The notes beneath the pieces are model-generated. The model worked only from the letters and a program-made list of their open reading frames with translations, made no database searches and was not told where the DNA came from. A stretch of DNA of 64,000 bases, taken from NCBI GenBank assembly GCA_022605955.1, contig JAKCOZ010000003.1, positions 54,870,179 through 54,934,178 on the forward strand, given 5' to 3'. Positions 23,591 through 37,500 of this stretch are shown here, one piece after another (position 1 is the first letter of the stretch; every line of letters starts with the position of its first letter). The DNA is from Rallus limicola (lineage: Eukaryota; Chordata; Aves; Gruiformes; Rallidae). The position numbers were made by a program, and so were the translations under genes.

Positions 23591-24929
23591 AACAAGGGTA
23601 AGGGTAAAGCCCCACACATGGAGTGAAGCAATCACGAGGATGACTACAGGCTGGGCAGATAATAGATTGAGAGCAGCCCTGAAGATAAGGTCTCAAGGTC
23701 TTGATTGATGAAAAGCTTAACGTGAGTCACCAATGCATGTTTGCAGCTCAGAAAGCCAATTGTGTCTTGGGTTGTATCAAAACCTGTGAGCAGCAGGTCA
23801 AGAGAGGTGATTCTTTCCCTCAGCTCTGGTGAGAACCCACCTGGATTCACTACATCCAGCTCTGGGGTCCCTAGTATTAAAAAATGTCTTGGATCTGTTG
23901 GAGTGAGTCCAGAGGAGGGCCACAAGGATGATGAGAGGGCTGGAGCACCTCTCCTATGTAGACAGGCTGAGAGGGTTGGGCTTATTCAGCCTAGCAAAGG
24001 GCAGGCTCTAGGAAGACCTTAGAGCAGCCTTTCAGTACCTGAAGAGGCGTACAGGAAAGCTAGGGAGGGACAGTTTACAAGGGATAAAGTATTAGCACAA
24101 AGGCAATGGCTTTAAACTGAAGGGGGGGTAAATATGCATTTTATTAGGAAGAAACCTATGGCTGCCTCCTCCCTGGCAGTGTTCAAGGCCAGGTTGTATG
24201 GGGCTTTTGGAAAACTGGGCTAGTGGAGGGTGTCCCTGCCCATGGCAGGGGGGTTGAGACTGTTTGATATTTAAGGTCCCTTCCAGCCCTAACCATCTAG
24301 ATGTCTGTGCTTCTGCTGGGTCAGTCTAGGTATACTGTAAAGATAATTATGAATCAACTACACTGATTCATGGACACTGAATGTATCAGTGGGCAACAAC
24401 TAGGAAATAATAGAGAAAACAAACATGATTGCCTATTTACACAGTTGCATATGTGGCAAATTTTGCAGTGAATTAACTGAGAGATGAAATTTCCTTCTTT
24501 AAGACTCAGTTTTCTTTAGGTTGGATGTATAAAGTAGAAAATGAAATGCCTGTTGGAATTCGTAGTGCCTTACGTTGCTAAGCTGAGAACAAACATTGAT
24601 TAATTAATACTAAGTAGTTCTTTACCGCTGTTTGTATAGGCAATCATTTTGAACATTATGTTCATCTGATCCAGGATAGCCTGTGGGAATAAATAAACCA
24701 CCAAAGCTTCAGGACCATTACAGAGCTCTAAAAACCACTGTGTTGCTAGTGTAAATTTTGAAATTATAGTAGATAAATTATGAGTGAAAAGGTCACTGAA
24801 AGAGGGCTATGAATCCAATTAGTTCTATTTAAGTATACCATGGTAATGATTAGCATGAATTTAAAAAAAAAAAATCCGCTTATTATATATATTTTAAATT
24901 CAGAAAATACTCCTTAAAAATTTTTTCAG

Positions 24930-25468
24930 AATCACAGAATGATAGGGGTTGGAAGGGACCTCAAAAGATCATCTAGTCCAATGCCTCTGCCAGAGTAGGA
25001 TCACCTAGACTAAACCACACAGGACAGCATCCAGGTGGACTTTGAATGTTGCCAGAGAAGGAGACTCCACAACCTCTGTGGGCAGTCTGTACCAGGGCTC
25101 TGTCACCCTCACAGTGAGTAAGTTTTTCCTCATCTTCACATGGAACTTCATATGTTCCAGCTTGCACCTGTTGTCCCTTGTCCTATCATTGGACATCACT
25201 GAGAAGAGCCTGGCTCTGTCCTCCAGACTCTTACCCTTTACATATTTAAAGATATTAATGAGGTCACCCCTCAGTCTCCTCCAAGCTAAAGAGACCCAGC
25301 TGCCCCAGCCTTTCCTCATAAGGAAGGTGTTCCACTCCCTTAATCATTTTTGTGGCCCTGTGCTGGACTCTTTCAAGGAGTTCTATGTCCTTCTTGAACT
25401 GAGGGGCCCAGAGCTGGATACAACATTCCAGATGTCGTCGCATCAGGGCAGATAACAGGGGAGGATAC
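24930..25468 (-). mobile_element. CR1 LINE fragment, 5'-truncated (minus strand)
   Basis: Its 3' end lies at 24930 (TCACAGAATGA followed by GGGTTGGAAGGGACCTC read on the + strand). Continuing to about 25468, the minus-strand sequence matches the CR1 3' UTR and C-terminal ORF2, with a readable piece at 25264-25521 ([20 protein letters not shown], then [12 protein letters not shown]). It sits only 620 nt beyond the end of the large sense-oriented CR1, so the two face each other tail to tail. The two differ in the 3' region and look like different CR1 subfamilies. Confidence 0.9.
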
Positions 25469-27487
25469 ATTAAAATATATTTTAATACTTGACACCTAGA
25501 GAGATTAAAACTCTGAGTCATTTAGAAGCATTTAAAAAAATTCAGGAATAGTTCAGTGCGTTGTGGTGCTGACCTCTGTACCTTCAGTTAATGGCAAGTA
25601 GTAGTCACTGTACTGAGTCAGCTTCAGAGGAGCAATAAACTCTGTAGCTCTTTTGCTATGGGCCTAAGGTCAGTTCTTGCTTCTTGTTAGGAGCTCTGAA
25701 AGATCTCATTAACCTCAGGCCTGATTTTATTTCCTCATTCTTTAAAATTTTGTTTCATAGGTCTATCTCTTTCTTGCTTTTTGTCAACATTTTATAATAC
25801 CTTAAGTAAATCTGTAACTCTGGGATTGAAAGTCTTGAATTTATAGACATGTGGGTGTGGGGGGCAGGGAAGAATAGCAAAAATAATGAAATAATGCTAA
25901 AAAAAGTTTGAAACAAAGGGCTACCTCTGTCTCAGTAGCAGTTCCTTGCACCATCTTGTGAAGCTTTTCAGCTCACTCTTGGTTACATGAATAGTAGGAT
26001 GTTCTGAACTGGTAGGCAAGGAACGCATTGTATTACTTTGCTCAGGTCACAGAAGTGCAATACAGAGAACTGTATCTAGTTTTTCTCACCTCAAAGAAAA
26101 ATATTTTATAACATCCCCTACAGAATGGCATTTGGAAACATCTTCCTGAAGGAAAATGTCCAAATAATTTCTAAATTAAAAATGAATTGTAATTTAATAA
26201 GAGTTTTTCCCACCAGCTAAGCAGCTTATTGTGGGCTAAAATAAAAATACGAAATTGGTACAATCTGATAGTACCTCACATTCAATCTTATTTTATTACT
26301 GAAGTCCTAATGCTTCCTAACCACTTTTGCTGACATTCACCATCAAGAACTGCAGAGTGTTTTGCATAATCACAGTATATAACGATCCTTTAAACCGCAG
26401 ATTACTGTAGGATCAAAACACCTGGTGCTGTATTATATTCTGTGTTGGCTGGGTGGCTGGTTGTTGTGAGGCTTTGGTCAGCCTTTGTTGCATAACTGCT
26501 CCCTGTGCTGGTGCAACATAAAGGTCAACCTGAAATCAAGCAATTCTGTGCTTAGGAATGAGCCCCAGATACGAGTATGCCTCCTCTGATTAGTTCCTAG
26601 CTGTTTTTCACTAATTCTCAGGGTTCCTTGGAGACCTTTATTCTCCCAGAACAATTTTGTGGAATACTTTGGTTGACAGCATTGTGAAAGTGTTTGTGGT
26701 AATTGTACCTGTAGATCATAGTAGCAGTGATAAATGAATGTAGTTGTTCCTTCTGTATGGTAATTCTGGATTATTGAAAAGGAATCTAGCACAGCAAGAA
26801 GCCTATTACATGAATTAAAAAAGATTACAGGAATCAGATAGGTTTTTTTCCAGATATGGTACAGATACGGTAAATACCATCACATGCTAAGCAAGACCAC
26901 ATACAGCATGGATAAAAATGAGTATTTTATAGCACTTAGTATTCACATTCATTTTAAGACGGAAAATGTGTAAGACATAAATCGTGATACACAGGGATTT
27001 ACTTGTAAAGTCTATTTCATCCAATTTCTGATTATGAGTTAAAGGTACTTTGCTATATACTCTGTCAAATAATATTCAAGCCTTATCTCTGTAGATTTAT
27101 CTTGGAATAAAGAATTTTAAACCCGGGGATTCTCGTGCCAGTCTTAAACCTGCGTCATTCTTCCTTTAGTATGTTTTACAGTTACAGGTAATTATTTATA
27201 ATCACAGATCAGCAATTTTTAAAGAAGTATTTTTGTGGATAAACATGAAACAAAGGGAATTTATAAACCTGGATCATTTGGAAAGTACAAGAAGCAGTGC
27301 CCAAAGTATCATGTAATCCATATACTCTGTGCAAATCTAGTGAAAACTAATCTCACGCTCGTGAAATGTTTTGTGGCCAGTTAAAATATTGTTGTTGATT
27401 GCTATCCACCTTTACCAAGATGATGGTGTTTGCTGCATGCTAGGAGACTGGTGCTAGTATAGTAGAAGTGGTGTGCTGGTGGCGTAT

Positions 27488-28005
27488 TGTCATGGTTTAA
27501 TCCCAGCCGGTGGCAGAGCTGCTCACTCACCCCTCCAGCCCAAGGGGATGGGGAGAAAGATGGGAAAAGAACTCATGGCTTGAGGTAAAGACAGTTGAAT
27601 AGGGTAACAAAGGAAGAAAACAAGAACAATAGCAAGAATAAGAACACTAACAATAATAACATGTGTTACACAAATATGATTGCTCACCACTTGCAGAAGA
27701 TAAAAATAACCTGGTGTGCAGTCTGTTTCCCAGCAGCAATCCCACCTCTCAGCTCACTTCCCAGTTACATATGGAGCATGACATTACGTGGCAGGGAATA
27801 TCCCTTTGGCCAGTCTGGGTCAGCCATCCTGGCTGGGCTCCCCCAGCTTCATGTGCACCAGGCAGGGCGTGGGAAGATAGGAAGTCCTTGACTTAGTGTA
27901 GGCAGTACAACTCCCCACCAACAACTAAAATATCAGTGCATTATTAAGATTATTCTTATCCTAAATCCAAAACACAGCGCTATACTCAGCCAAAACCAGG
28001 AAACA
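27488..28005 (+). mobile_element. Solo LTR-like element, avian ERV type, copy 1
   Basis: A block of about 518 bp begins TGTCATGGTTTAA and ends GGAAACA, i.e. TG...CA termini as in retroviral LTRs. The inner sequence (CCAGCC near the start, GGGGATGGGGAGAAAG, a run rich in AATAA/AACAAT units, then TTTGGCCAGTCTGGGTCAGC near 27810) recurs in inverted orientation at 45860-46410. I associate this repeat with abundant bird ERVL-type LTRs, but the family name is from general recall. No internal retroviral genes are present, and I could not see a clean target-site duplication at this copy. Confidence 0.7.
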
Positions 28006-28947
28006 TGTCCACCATGCAGAGCACAACTGCAGTGGATGGCTGGAAAAGAGAGTTTTGGAGCCACTGCTGCATACAGTCTTCTTGAAAGTCTAATTACTCC
28101 ATGGGCAATACTGGTTTCTGTTCCTCTCCAAGTCAAGTTGGTTGAACAGATTGTGTTCTCAAGCAGAAGAGGTCAGGGGGGTTCAGGCTTTCTGAAGTTC
28201 AGTTCATGTATTGGCCAAGAATAGCTTTCTTTGAGAATTTAAATTCTAGGAGGTATCAGAATTTTCTTAAAATCTGTTGGGTATATGCTACCATCCCCTG
28301 GAAATCTTCCTTCAGTATAGATGTATATTCTGTGCAATGGATGGGTTCATTCACCATTTCTGTGCTCTCTGTATCAAGCACTTTTAGCTGCATTCTAACA
28401 GTCTTACAGGGTAAGCCTTAGACAGTAAGACTGCTGATACTTCAGGAACAAAATGGTAAAATGTGGTATGTGTTCTATAATGTGTTCTATAATATACAAG
28501 TTCAGTTCAGGTTGTAAAAAGGAATGAAGGTTTTGATGTTACTTTTTTTTTTATTTCTATTTTTTGCTTCAGTGTTTTTTGGTCTCTTCCTGTAATTTTA
28601 TTCCAGCACTATAATGGTATGAGTACTTTTGCAAAGGGGTGCTTACATTTGATATGTTAACTGTTAGATACTTGGGTTTCCATTTGGATAGAAGCCTTAA
28701 AAAAATACTGCATTGCTAAAGCACTTCTGCTTGGCACTGGACATCAGTTTTAGTTATATAAACCCACTAATAGGTTTTGACAGGAGTCTGGCTAAGTCTG
28801 TTGAGCGCAACACATGCTCACCTTTCAAGTGTGACATGGAGTGATAAGCATCAGTATTGTCTTTATCCAAGATGCATTTTCTTTAGAAGGAAAACACATA
28901 ATGAAATGTATTAATTACGTTGTCTTTTTCCTGACTGAATGAGCTAA

Positions 28948-29532
<585 letters not shown>

Positions 29533-32500
29533 TAAAATAATTTGCTAAGATCTTATTCCTACAAAAAATGATTCAGGTCTCTCCGAAGAGCTACACAAGA
29601 GCAGGAGCAGAACACACTAGTTTTTATTCACCAATCAGTGTAATTACATAGAGGTGCTAGTAGAAAATCCTTTTGGATAAAAAAGCACAGACTAACCATC
29701 TTCTTCCTGCTTATAACAGAGATCAGTAATACGTGTGGGACCATCAGCACAATAAACACCCGTGGGCTTCTAGTGAGTATAGTAGAAATTTCGGCAACTG
29801 CCTAAAATCTGCATTTGAGTTTGGAGACCAGCAGTTTAACTTAAGAAGTTAGTACCCATCATCACAGAGAACTTAAAATACATGTTCATATTTTTCTATT
29901 TCAGGAGAAATTGAAACCATTTATAATTGAGTAGATTTCCTAGAATGCTCCTTGAAGGCTGTACGTGGGCTGAATATATCAAACACTGACCTTCTTTATA
30001 AAAAATGGGTAGTTCAAATTTTGAGGCATTGCCTTCTAAACAGTCAACTCCATATTTCCAGACGTGACCTTATCCTGCCTGCCAATTTGGTGTGGTGACA
30101 TTTCCAGGAAATTATGGCATTCCCTAATTTGGCAGGCCTGTGGCTAGGAAGTGTTTAATGCTTTGGCACGTACCACCATGATTCAGTTGTTTAAATTTTT
30201 GCCTGTCCTCATTTCTGCAGTTCTAAATACCATATTTTAAAAGGAAGTGCTAAAAACATGGGAAAAAAATAACTGCTGTTTTCTAAGTCTTTCTTGCAGA
30301 AAGTGTAACGAGAATTACCTTTCAATGGAAGCACTATAGATTTGCATAGAATTTGTTACTACTTTGATAAAGATTTAATTAACCAAAATAGTGAAAGGTA
30401 CCATATCTGGTGCATGTTTTTTCCTGCTGGTTACCTCTAGTGTTTCATTCATTTTCTGGTCTAACAGAAACCTAAATGTGAAGCCATCTCACAAATGAAG
30501 CCAGATTATATTTTAAAATGGCATGATGCAGTGTGATACTAAGTATCAAAAGGCTAATACATTTATAGTTTTCTCAAAAAGCTCCTGAAATAGGTCATTA
30601 ATTTATATTACTGTGTTTTGTAAATTCTGTTTCGTTTTGCCTCCCTTTAATGCAGTTTAACTATGTTTTTGACACAGAAATAGAGCACTGCAGATTTGTA
30701 CTCAATTTAACTAAGGAAAGTGATTAAGCATATTTTGCAGTTCTACCATAAAGCTGTGCTTTTGTCTCCTCTGTGCTTTACAGAGAGACAACCTTCTGAA
30801 ATGCGTTCAATGACATTATTTTCTAGCAGTTTGAGTTAATAGCTTGCCACTATAAAGCCCTACCTACTAAGCAGAGAAATTAATACTTCTTTTTCTTCCT
30901 TCAGTCTGTTAGAGATAAATCAGGTATTCTAAATAAAAAAATAGTTGAATCAGCCACAAAGTGGGACTGAAGTGATCAGAGGATGTGATCTATACCAGCC
31001 ACAGCAATAGCTGATGTTTGGTGAATGGCTGCTTGGTTACAAAGGAATCTCCTTTGATTCCACTAGTAAAACTTGTGAATTTTTTTTTTTGTATGAAACT
31101 GTACTTGACAATTATTGAAAAATAAGTGGACTCCCTCTTCTTGTGTTTGATAAAGCATTACTGTGTTCCCAGGAAGGTGAAAGAGTGCCTGTAGGTGGTT
31201 TTTTTTTTACGTGTGTGTTTGGGTTTGTTTTTTAGGGTCAAATTTTTTTTTTTTGAGCCTGCAATAAGGCAGCAAGAAGCTCTTTTTCTGCTTTTAAAAA
31301 AAAAGATTTCTGATGACTGTGAGAACATGCAGGAACAGTCAGAAATATGCAGACCAAATCAGGTTCTGATAAAGCCCCAAAATTTAGCATTTTGCAGTAT
31401 CAGAAGTTAAGGTGATCATGGGTTTTCGCATTTGGCTTTTGTTATCACAGTAGCTGCAAATTACTTTGGGTGTAGCTTGTGAATCTGCTCTGCATGGTGA
31501 TCCATTGCATGTTACAGCATTGCAATGTTTTAAGCCATGAACACTGGGTAGAGGTGAACTTGCTGAATTAGGAAACACTATGTGGCTGATCCTATGAGGT
31601 AGTGGTATCTTTGCAGGTGATAGCAGTCTGTTTCTGTACTCTGTGTGTTTGCACATGCTCAACAGGGAGCAACTCCTAACTCATTTTTATGACACAGAAC
31701 TTGAGCCCGTTTGTGTGTCGTTAAAAGGATTTACTATGTTTCGCATACAGGCTGGCATGTTGGTTTTTAATGTGGTGTGCAGATAAATTTGAAATATTAC
31801 GTATTTGTATCCAGAATAATAAGCACTGTCAAAAATATCGAGAGCACAGCCAGCAAACCCATTCTTCATAACCTACCGAGAAGATGCTTCGTGGAAAACT
31901 GACTGATGAACAGACCAGGTTGTATAATAAAGCTGTTATCCCACTGAGGCGTTTATACCTCCTCCAACAGTAAAGGCAGGTTGAAATTGTTTGAGCTTTT
32001 TCTTTTTCAGTATCACACACCTGGACTTTACTTGGCCAGTATCCTGAACTTTAAGATGAGTAAGCAAAAAGTGTAAACGTTTTTTATATGATACTGAAAT
32101 TTTTTTTAATATGATACTGGTTTCTTTTGTTTATTTATTTGCACAATTTAAATGAATTAAAACAAGATCAAGCCACTAATAGCTACATAGAATAATACTG
32201 AAGTAAATAATGTATGAATTGAAGAAGCTTTCCCCTTAAGTGTTGTGAAGAAAAAGAGCTATTGCCTGTGGTTCAGTATATATGAAATTTGATTGATATA
32301 TTCATATTGATTTGATGTTAATAGCTTATCCAAATAAATGGATCAGTGGAAATGGGAAGAAACACTTTAAGAAAGGAACATGAAATACATTGGCAGGAAG
32401 TAATTTGCCAAATTTGCAAATTGACACTATCCTAAAACTGTTTTTCAGATACTATATGTAATATTCCAAAACTTTACAACTCAGCTGTGGACAAATAATC

Positions 32501-34486
32501 ATATACTTAAAATTACGTAGAATAACATGCAAGAAAAAATTAGTTGAAGTGGTGATTGCAGAAATTATACTTGTGCAATAATTCTGGCAGTGGTTTTGTC
32601 ATGGATTTTTTAGCATAGATTCATAAAAAATAGGGAACAAGATGCACTGAACCTAATTTTTATTTACTTGAACTTATTTTATGAGACTTCCTAAGATGCT
32701 GACCCCTGAATATTTTACTTAGGTTTGCATGCAACTAGTTAAATATGCTCATAGATAACTGAACAATTAAAAATAATAAATATGTTCATACATGTCAGCT
32801 AATATGCTGTGTTGGTTTACATTTGTCTATGCTATAAATTTACTGATTCTTTCAAGTAATATTTTTAGAAATCTTCTTAAACCCCAGACTTCAGTAGCTT
32901 TGATTACAACTACTCTAATCACAGGAGGACGCGTAGTAGCTGTTTGTGTTAACAGAAGTATGTCTAAAACTATCCCCTATGTCTTTCACATTCTGAGATA
33001 CTTGGTTAGAGTTAGAAAAAGTGAGTGAATGCTTACTGCAATATGTGCAATAAAGGTTATGTTTTGCAAAAAAATAATCTAGTAAAATATATGGTAATTG
33101 TAAATTGCAGCTATGTCCTATTTTGGTTTGACCTGTCCTGAAGTCGGGTTTTCAATTTGCCAAAGTTTTTCAAGGCTCATGAACCTACATAGGCATTGGA
33201 CCGTATTTCTGAGCACATCCCACATTCTACATTTTACTATTCTGTTGCTAATGACCTCAGCAATACTGGTTCAGAAAAGCCCGTAAATACAAGCTTGCAT
33301 GATTGCTGAGTCTTACTGAAGTGCATAAAAAACTTGAGCATTGCATGTTGCTGGGTTGAGAGTCATGGAGTTTTACCCCATCAGGTCCTGCCTGAACCAA
33401 TTCCACTGACTATCACAGCCCACCACAAGGTGTCCTCTCCTTGTTGTGCTCCTTGTTGCTAACAGCACAAAACCAGCCACTGAGTACATCCTATTCGTTT
33501 GTTACCATTGCCTAAACAAAAACGTCCTCCGAAAATGCTTGTGTTATCTGGACAGCAGAAGAGAACTCTTCCTTAAGTACGCTGCTGTTTCTGTGGTAGG
33601 TATGTAGATGACTTGACACCTGTAGAAAATCGAACTGCTTTTTCTTGACCCAGCAGCCAGGTGAGAAGTCAAGGTGTTTTGTGTTCCTTTTGATCACTGG
33701 TTGGGAAATTGAGTGGGAAGGTATTGCTGATGAGTTAGGTGGGTACTTGGTAGTGTTGGATGAAAATACATGTTTTTACTTACTGGGTTATTAATTTTAT
33801 TTTAACAGAAATGTGACTACTGTGGAGGTTTCCTGTCAATTATGGTATTATGCAGTTTAAGGTACCTTTTACATGAATGGTCCCATGGAAATGGGAGGTG
33901 ACATATTTTTTTCTCTCTTTTCATTCAGTTTTAATTCCTGTTCTGCAAAGAAATGGTTTAAAATATGTTTTTGAGGCCCTACAAAGTTGTGTTAATTAGT
34001 GAAGTACTGCGAGCAAGCATACCAGTACAGGTTGAGTGGCATTCTTCAAGTAAACTAGCATAAGGTGGGACACGTATCTGTATTGCCTTTTACAAATGAA
34101 TCAATCAACTGTGAGTTATCTTAGTTCAGAGAGAATGAGGGGAGGAAATTTGTCAGATAGCTGGAGGAAAGAAGACGTAGGAAAGTCAACCCTCTCTTGC
34201 TGGCACAAAGCCCGAGAGTTCTGCAGCAAAGCCTCTGTTTGGTGTCTTCTGCCTTCCTACCATCACGAAGACTGAATTAGCAGAAAAACCCTGTTTCCTG
34301 ATGATTTCTACTGGAAGGGGACAGAAATTAACGTTTTGTCCTCTTTGGAAAGTTGTGCTTGGAAAACGCCTCATGTATAAATTAGTAAGTTTGTATCCTA
34401 TGTAAAGTCTATATTTGGGGACAGGTTATGTGGGTCCATGAGAAATAACACAACCTGAGCTGTTTGGAACTTTTTTATGTTTCCCC

Positions 34487-34524
34487 CTGTAGCAGGTGTT
34501 CTGTAGCAAGTGTTCTGTAGCAGG
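34487..34524 (+). repeat. Short tandem repeat, 14-bp unit, about 2.7 copies
   Basis: The unit CTGTAGCARGTGTT occurs twice in full and then in part (CTGTAGCAGG). Copies differ at a single position. It is a small slippage repeat in intron 2, potentially polymorphic. Confidence 0.8.
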
Positions 34525-37500
34525 ACCAAGTAAATATTAAAATCAGTTATTCATGTTGTTTTTCAGGGTGCAGATACTTGCTTGTGTATGTAGGTCTGAC
34601 ACAGCTGCCTCCCATTTTGTGCTGGTCTGTATCTCAGACACCTGTCAGGTTTGCTTGCTGCTTCCTCCTTGTTCTGCGATCTTCCCTACCAGATGAAGCT
34701 GTTGTCACATGTGCTTGACATGTGCCGACCAGCTCCACCTCCTGCATAATCAAGAGGTGAAAAAAACCCACCATACCCATGGAGCTTGCTTCCAGCCTAA
34801 GTTAAAAAATCAGGGAGTAGTCCTTTCTCTACATAACTATAGTAAAAGGTCTCTCTGGCTTCATCAGAGCAGAGGGTTGCTCAGCCTCCGTTCCCCAGAG
34901 GGAATGTATTCCCTTTGTGCCAGGGAGTTGTGCTAGCTGTCAATTTGTTACTGGGTAGGATTTGCAGTGCTGGGATTCCTCACTAATTCAATTGGTATGT
35001 TGGGTAATGGATAGTCTGTCTCTATGTCAGCAGCTGAGAGCAAGGTATGTTATCTCTGAGCCTACAGAGCCAGAACCCTAACTACTAGCCCTCTCCTTTC
35101 CCCATTAAAATTAATACGAGTGTCAAGGCAGTTTCTTTGGCACTGTTGAGGCTGTTGGTACTATGTCTTGATAGTGTAATTCTGTTTTACTAAACACAAT
35201 TTGCTTACATGAAATGATAGAAGAGATAAATAAATAATGCCTAAATTCCAAACCAAATCTTTATAGAATATGGAAGACCACGTGAATCAAAGCATTTTCA
35301 TAAAGGCAAAAATCAGTCTCACGATACACAGATGTGCAACCCTCAGGGCTGTTAAATAAGAATTTTTCTTTTCTGTCACGTAACTTAGAAGTCTGTTGTC
35401 TCTGATTTGCTAAACAGAGCACCTAATACAATCTTGACTAAATTGGTGGATGGGAAATCATAATGTATCTCATTTTGTGCCAACCTTTTTGTTTACATGG
35501 AAATATTTGTATTTTAACATTAGATGGGTAAATTGTCCTTAGCTGTGCTGGTCCTTTTATTTCAATGTAAAGATATTTGAGAAAAGTACGTATCATTGCA
35601 GCTAAAACATCCATGAAATACCACAGATGTAGATGATGGAGCATACTGTCAAGTGTTTATTTTTCATGCTTTTAAATTTTGTACAAGGGTAGGAAAACAC
35701 ACATAACCAACAGAGACGATGAGAGGCATTATGATCCATGGTCCCCTAATAATAGAATACTAACTGCCAAAAAAGTACAGCACGTTTCATAGAGCGGGCA
35801 ATTACTGAAGTGCAAGCGAAACGTAGCATATTCTGGTTTTTTAATTTCCTACTTTATGGTCTATGCATAATCACTTTCATGGAAAGAATAATCCATCCCC
35901 CTACGGAGTAAATAGGAAGTGTTACGAGTGTAAAGTTTCTCGCTTCATCTTTTTATACCCTTTTTAAGACTCTGCAAACTGAGCTGCCTTTCTGGTGTGC
36001 CTACGCCAAGAGAGTAATTGTGAGGCGATGATGTTTTCCCTGGGAGATGAGCTATGTGGAACATAGCCTGAGATAAATTTCCCTGAACTCAAATGTTAGA
36101 ATATAATATTTTCTTCTTTATATGAGTTTTGTCTGGTTCAGTGGTAATGAGCCTGTTGATGGGTGTCTTGTCTGTAGGCCCAACAAGGTGGGTTCACCAC
36201 TTTCAGTAGCATTTGTATGTGATGCTAGTCAATCAGTTTTGAAAATGATGACAACTGTGTCAGCCTGTCTTTCAGACTGAAGTGTAGCATAGGTTATTTG
36301 AAAGATTTTTTTAAATCTTACTTGCTGTTCATTATTTTTTAAGCCATTGTAGAGGTAATTCTGTGTTTTTTACTTGCTAGAGCTTGCACACATTACTCCT
36401 GGATGCAGAGTTGGAAAAAGCCTCTTGTTCTTCCATCCTTGGCTTTTCACACAAGCAGAGTGTCTGCTTTGCTTTCATGGATAGTGGTCTGATGGATGCA
36501 CCCATGTCTAGCAAGGGGGGAGGTTGGAAACTTCAGTCGTCTTTCGAGACACAGCTGCCAGCCACTCACCACATCATCCCTCTCCCTCCCTGGAGCTGAA
36601 GAGCCATCAGAGAAAGTGATGATGACCAAAGAGCTGTTGGGGTAGCCCCAGTCTGGATCATGGATCACTGTTGGGAGAGTGCAGTATTGCAGTGACATGT
36701 GACAAGCGTACTGTGGTTCCTGCAGTGATGAGACGAAAAGGGAATCTGAAAATTGGATTATAATTTTTTTTTCCTAGTGTATATTCTTAACAAGAATGAC
36801 AGTTTGGCAAGCTAAGGACAGTCCATTTGGGTACCTGGATTTTCAGCTTTGTATTAATAGTGACCAGCTCAGGCTCACTCTTTACACTTCCAAGTTACTC
36901 GGCAACAGTAATATAAGCAAAATATATTCTCAGCTTGACACTAGTGTCTTGTAAGACCCTTCCTGTCTGTGTGTCTACATAATGCCAATAGATCTTTGCA
37001 TATAAAGAAGCCAGTTGACTAAATGCTGTTTACTTGCTCACAGATTTTAGTTTGTCTTGGTAACCTCTTTATGAAGGTACTAGGGTAATTCATATTTAGA
37101 GATTGTTATGGATACATCATTTTGCTGTCTGAAGTATACTTGCTTTTAATAAATTTTAGGCAAATTTGAAACTGCTTTACTTGTCTACACGGTCAAAGAG
37201 ACTACTGAAAGCTGAGGAACAAGTTATACTGAAAAATAAATCATAAAATAGGAACTGGCTATGAACAAATGTAACCTTTTCCTAACATTTGGCTACAAGG
37301 GACGTTTAATTTTTATATTAAGCAATTATGCATTAAAGGGTGGAAAGATAATTCATTGGATTTCAGGTTGATATAAATCTATGTTGTACTTTAAGGAGAA
37401 GTCTGTCAGTTGCTGTGAACAGCTTTTAAATAAAAAAAAACCCAAAGCCCATCACCGCTTTCTCTCATTCTCTTATCAGAAAACAGTGTGCTGGTGGATT

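Larger units (their letters stand above)
20940..24310 (+). mobile_element. Long CR1 LINE copy, about 3.4 kb, sense to HCN1
   Basis: The copy starts near 20940 in CR1 5'/ORF1-end sequence, including the LVKRALT-like 'CTGGTGAAGAGGGCTTTAA' region near 21390. It continues through an ORF2 endonuclease and reverse-transcriptase region and ends at 24310 with the CR1 3' UTR (TTTAAGGTCCCTTCCAGCCC near 24271). It is by far the longest repeat in the window and covers roughly three quarters of a full CR1 (about 4.5 kb). Many frameshifts and stops break ORF2, so it cannot mobilise itself. It lies in the same orientation as HCN1 transcription. The 5' boundary is approximate. Confidence 0.9.

Noticed and set aside
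30077..30140. Possible inverted repeat CCTGCCAA ... TTGGCAGG, MITE-like
   Set aside because: Only about eight bases pair on each side, with no target-site duplication and no recognised terminal repeat. This is within chance expectation for 64 kb.
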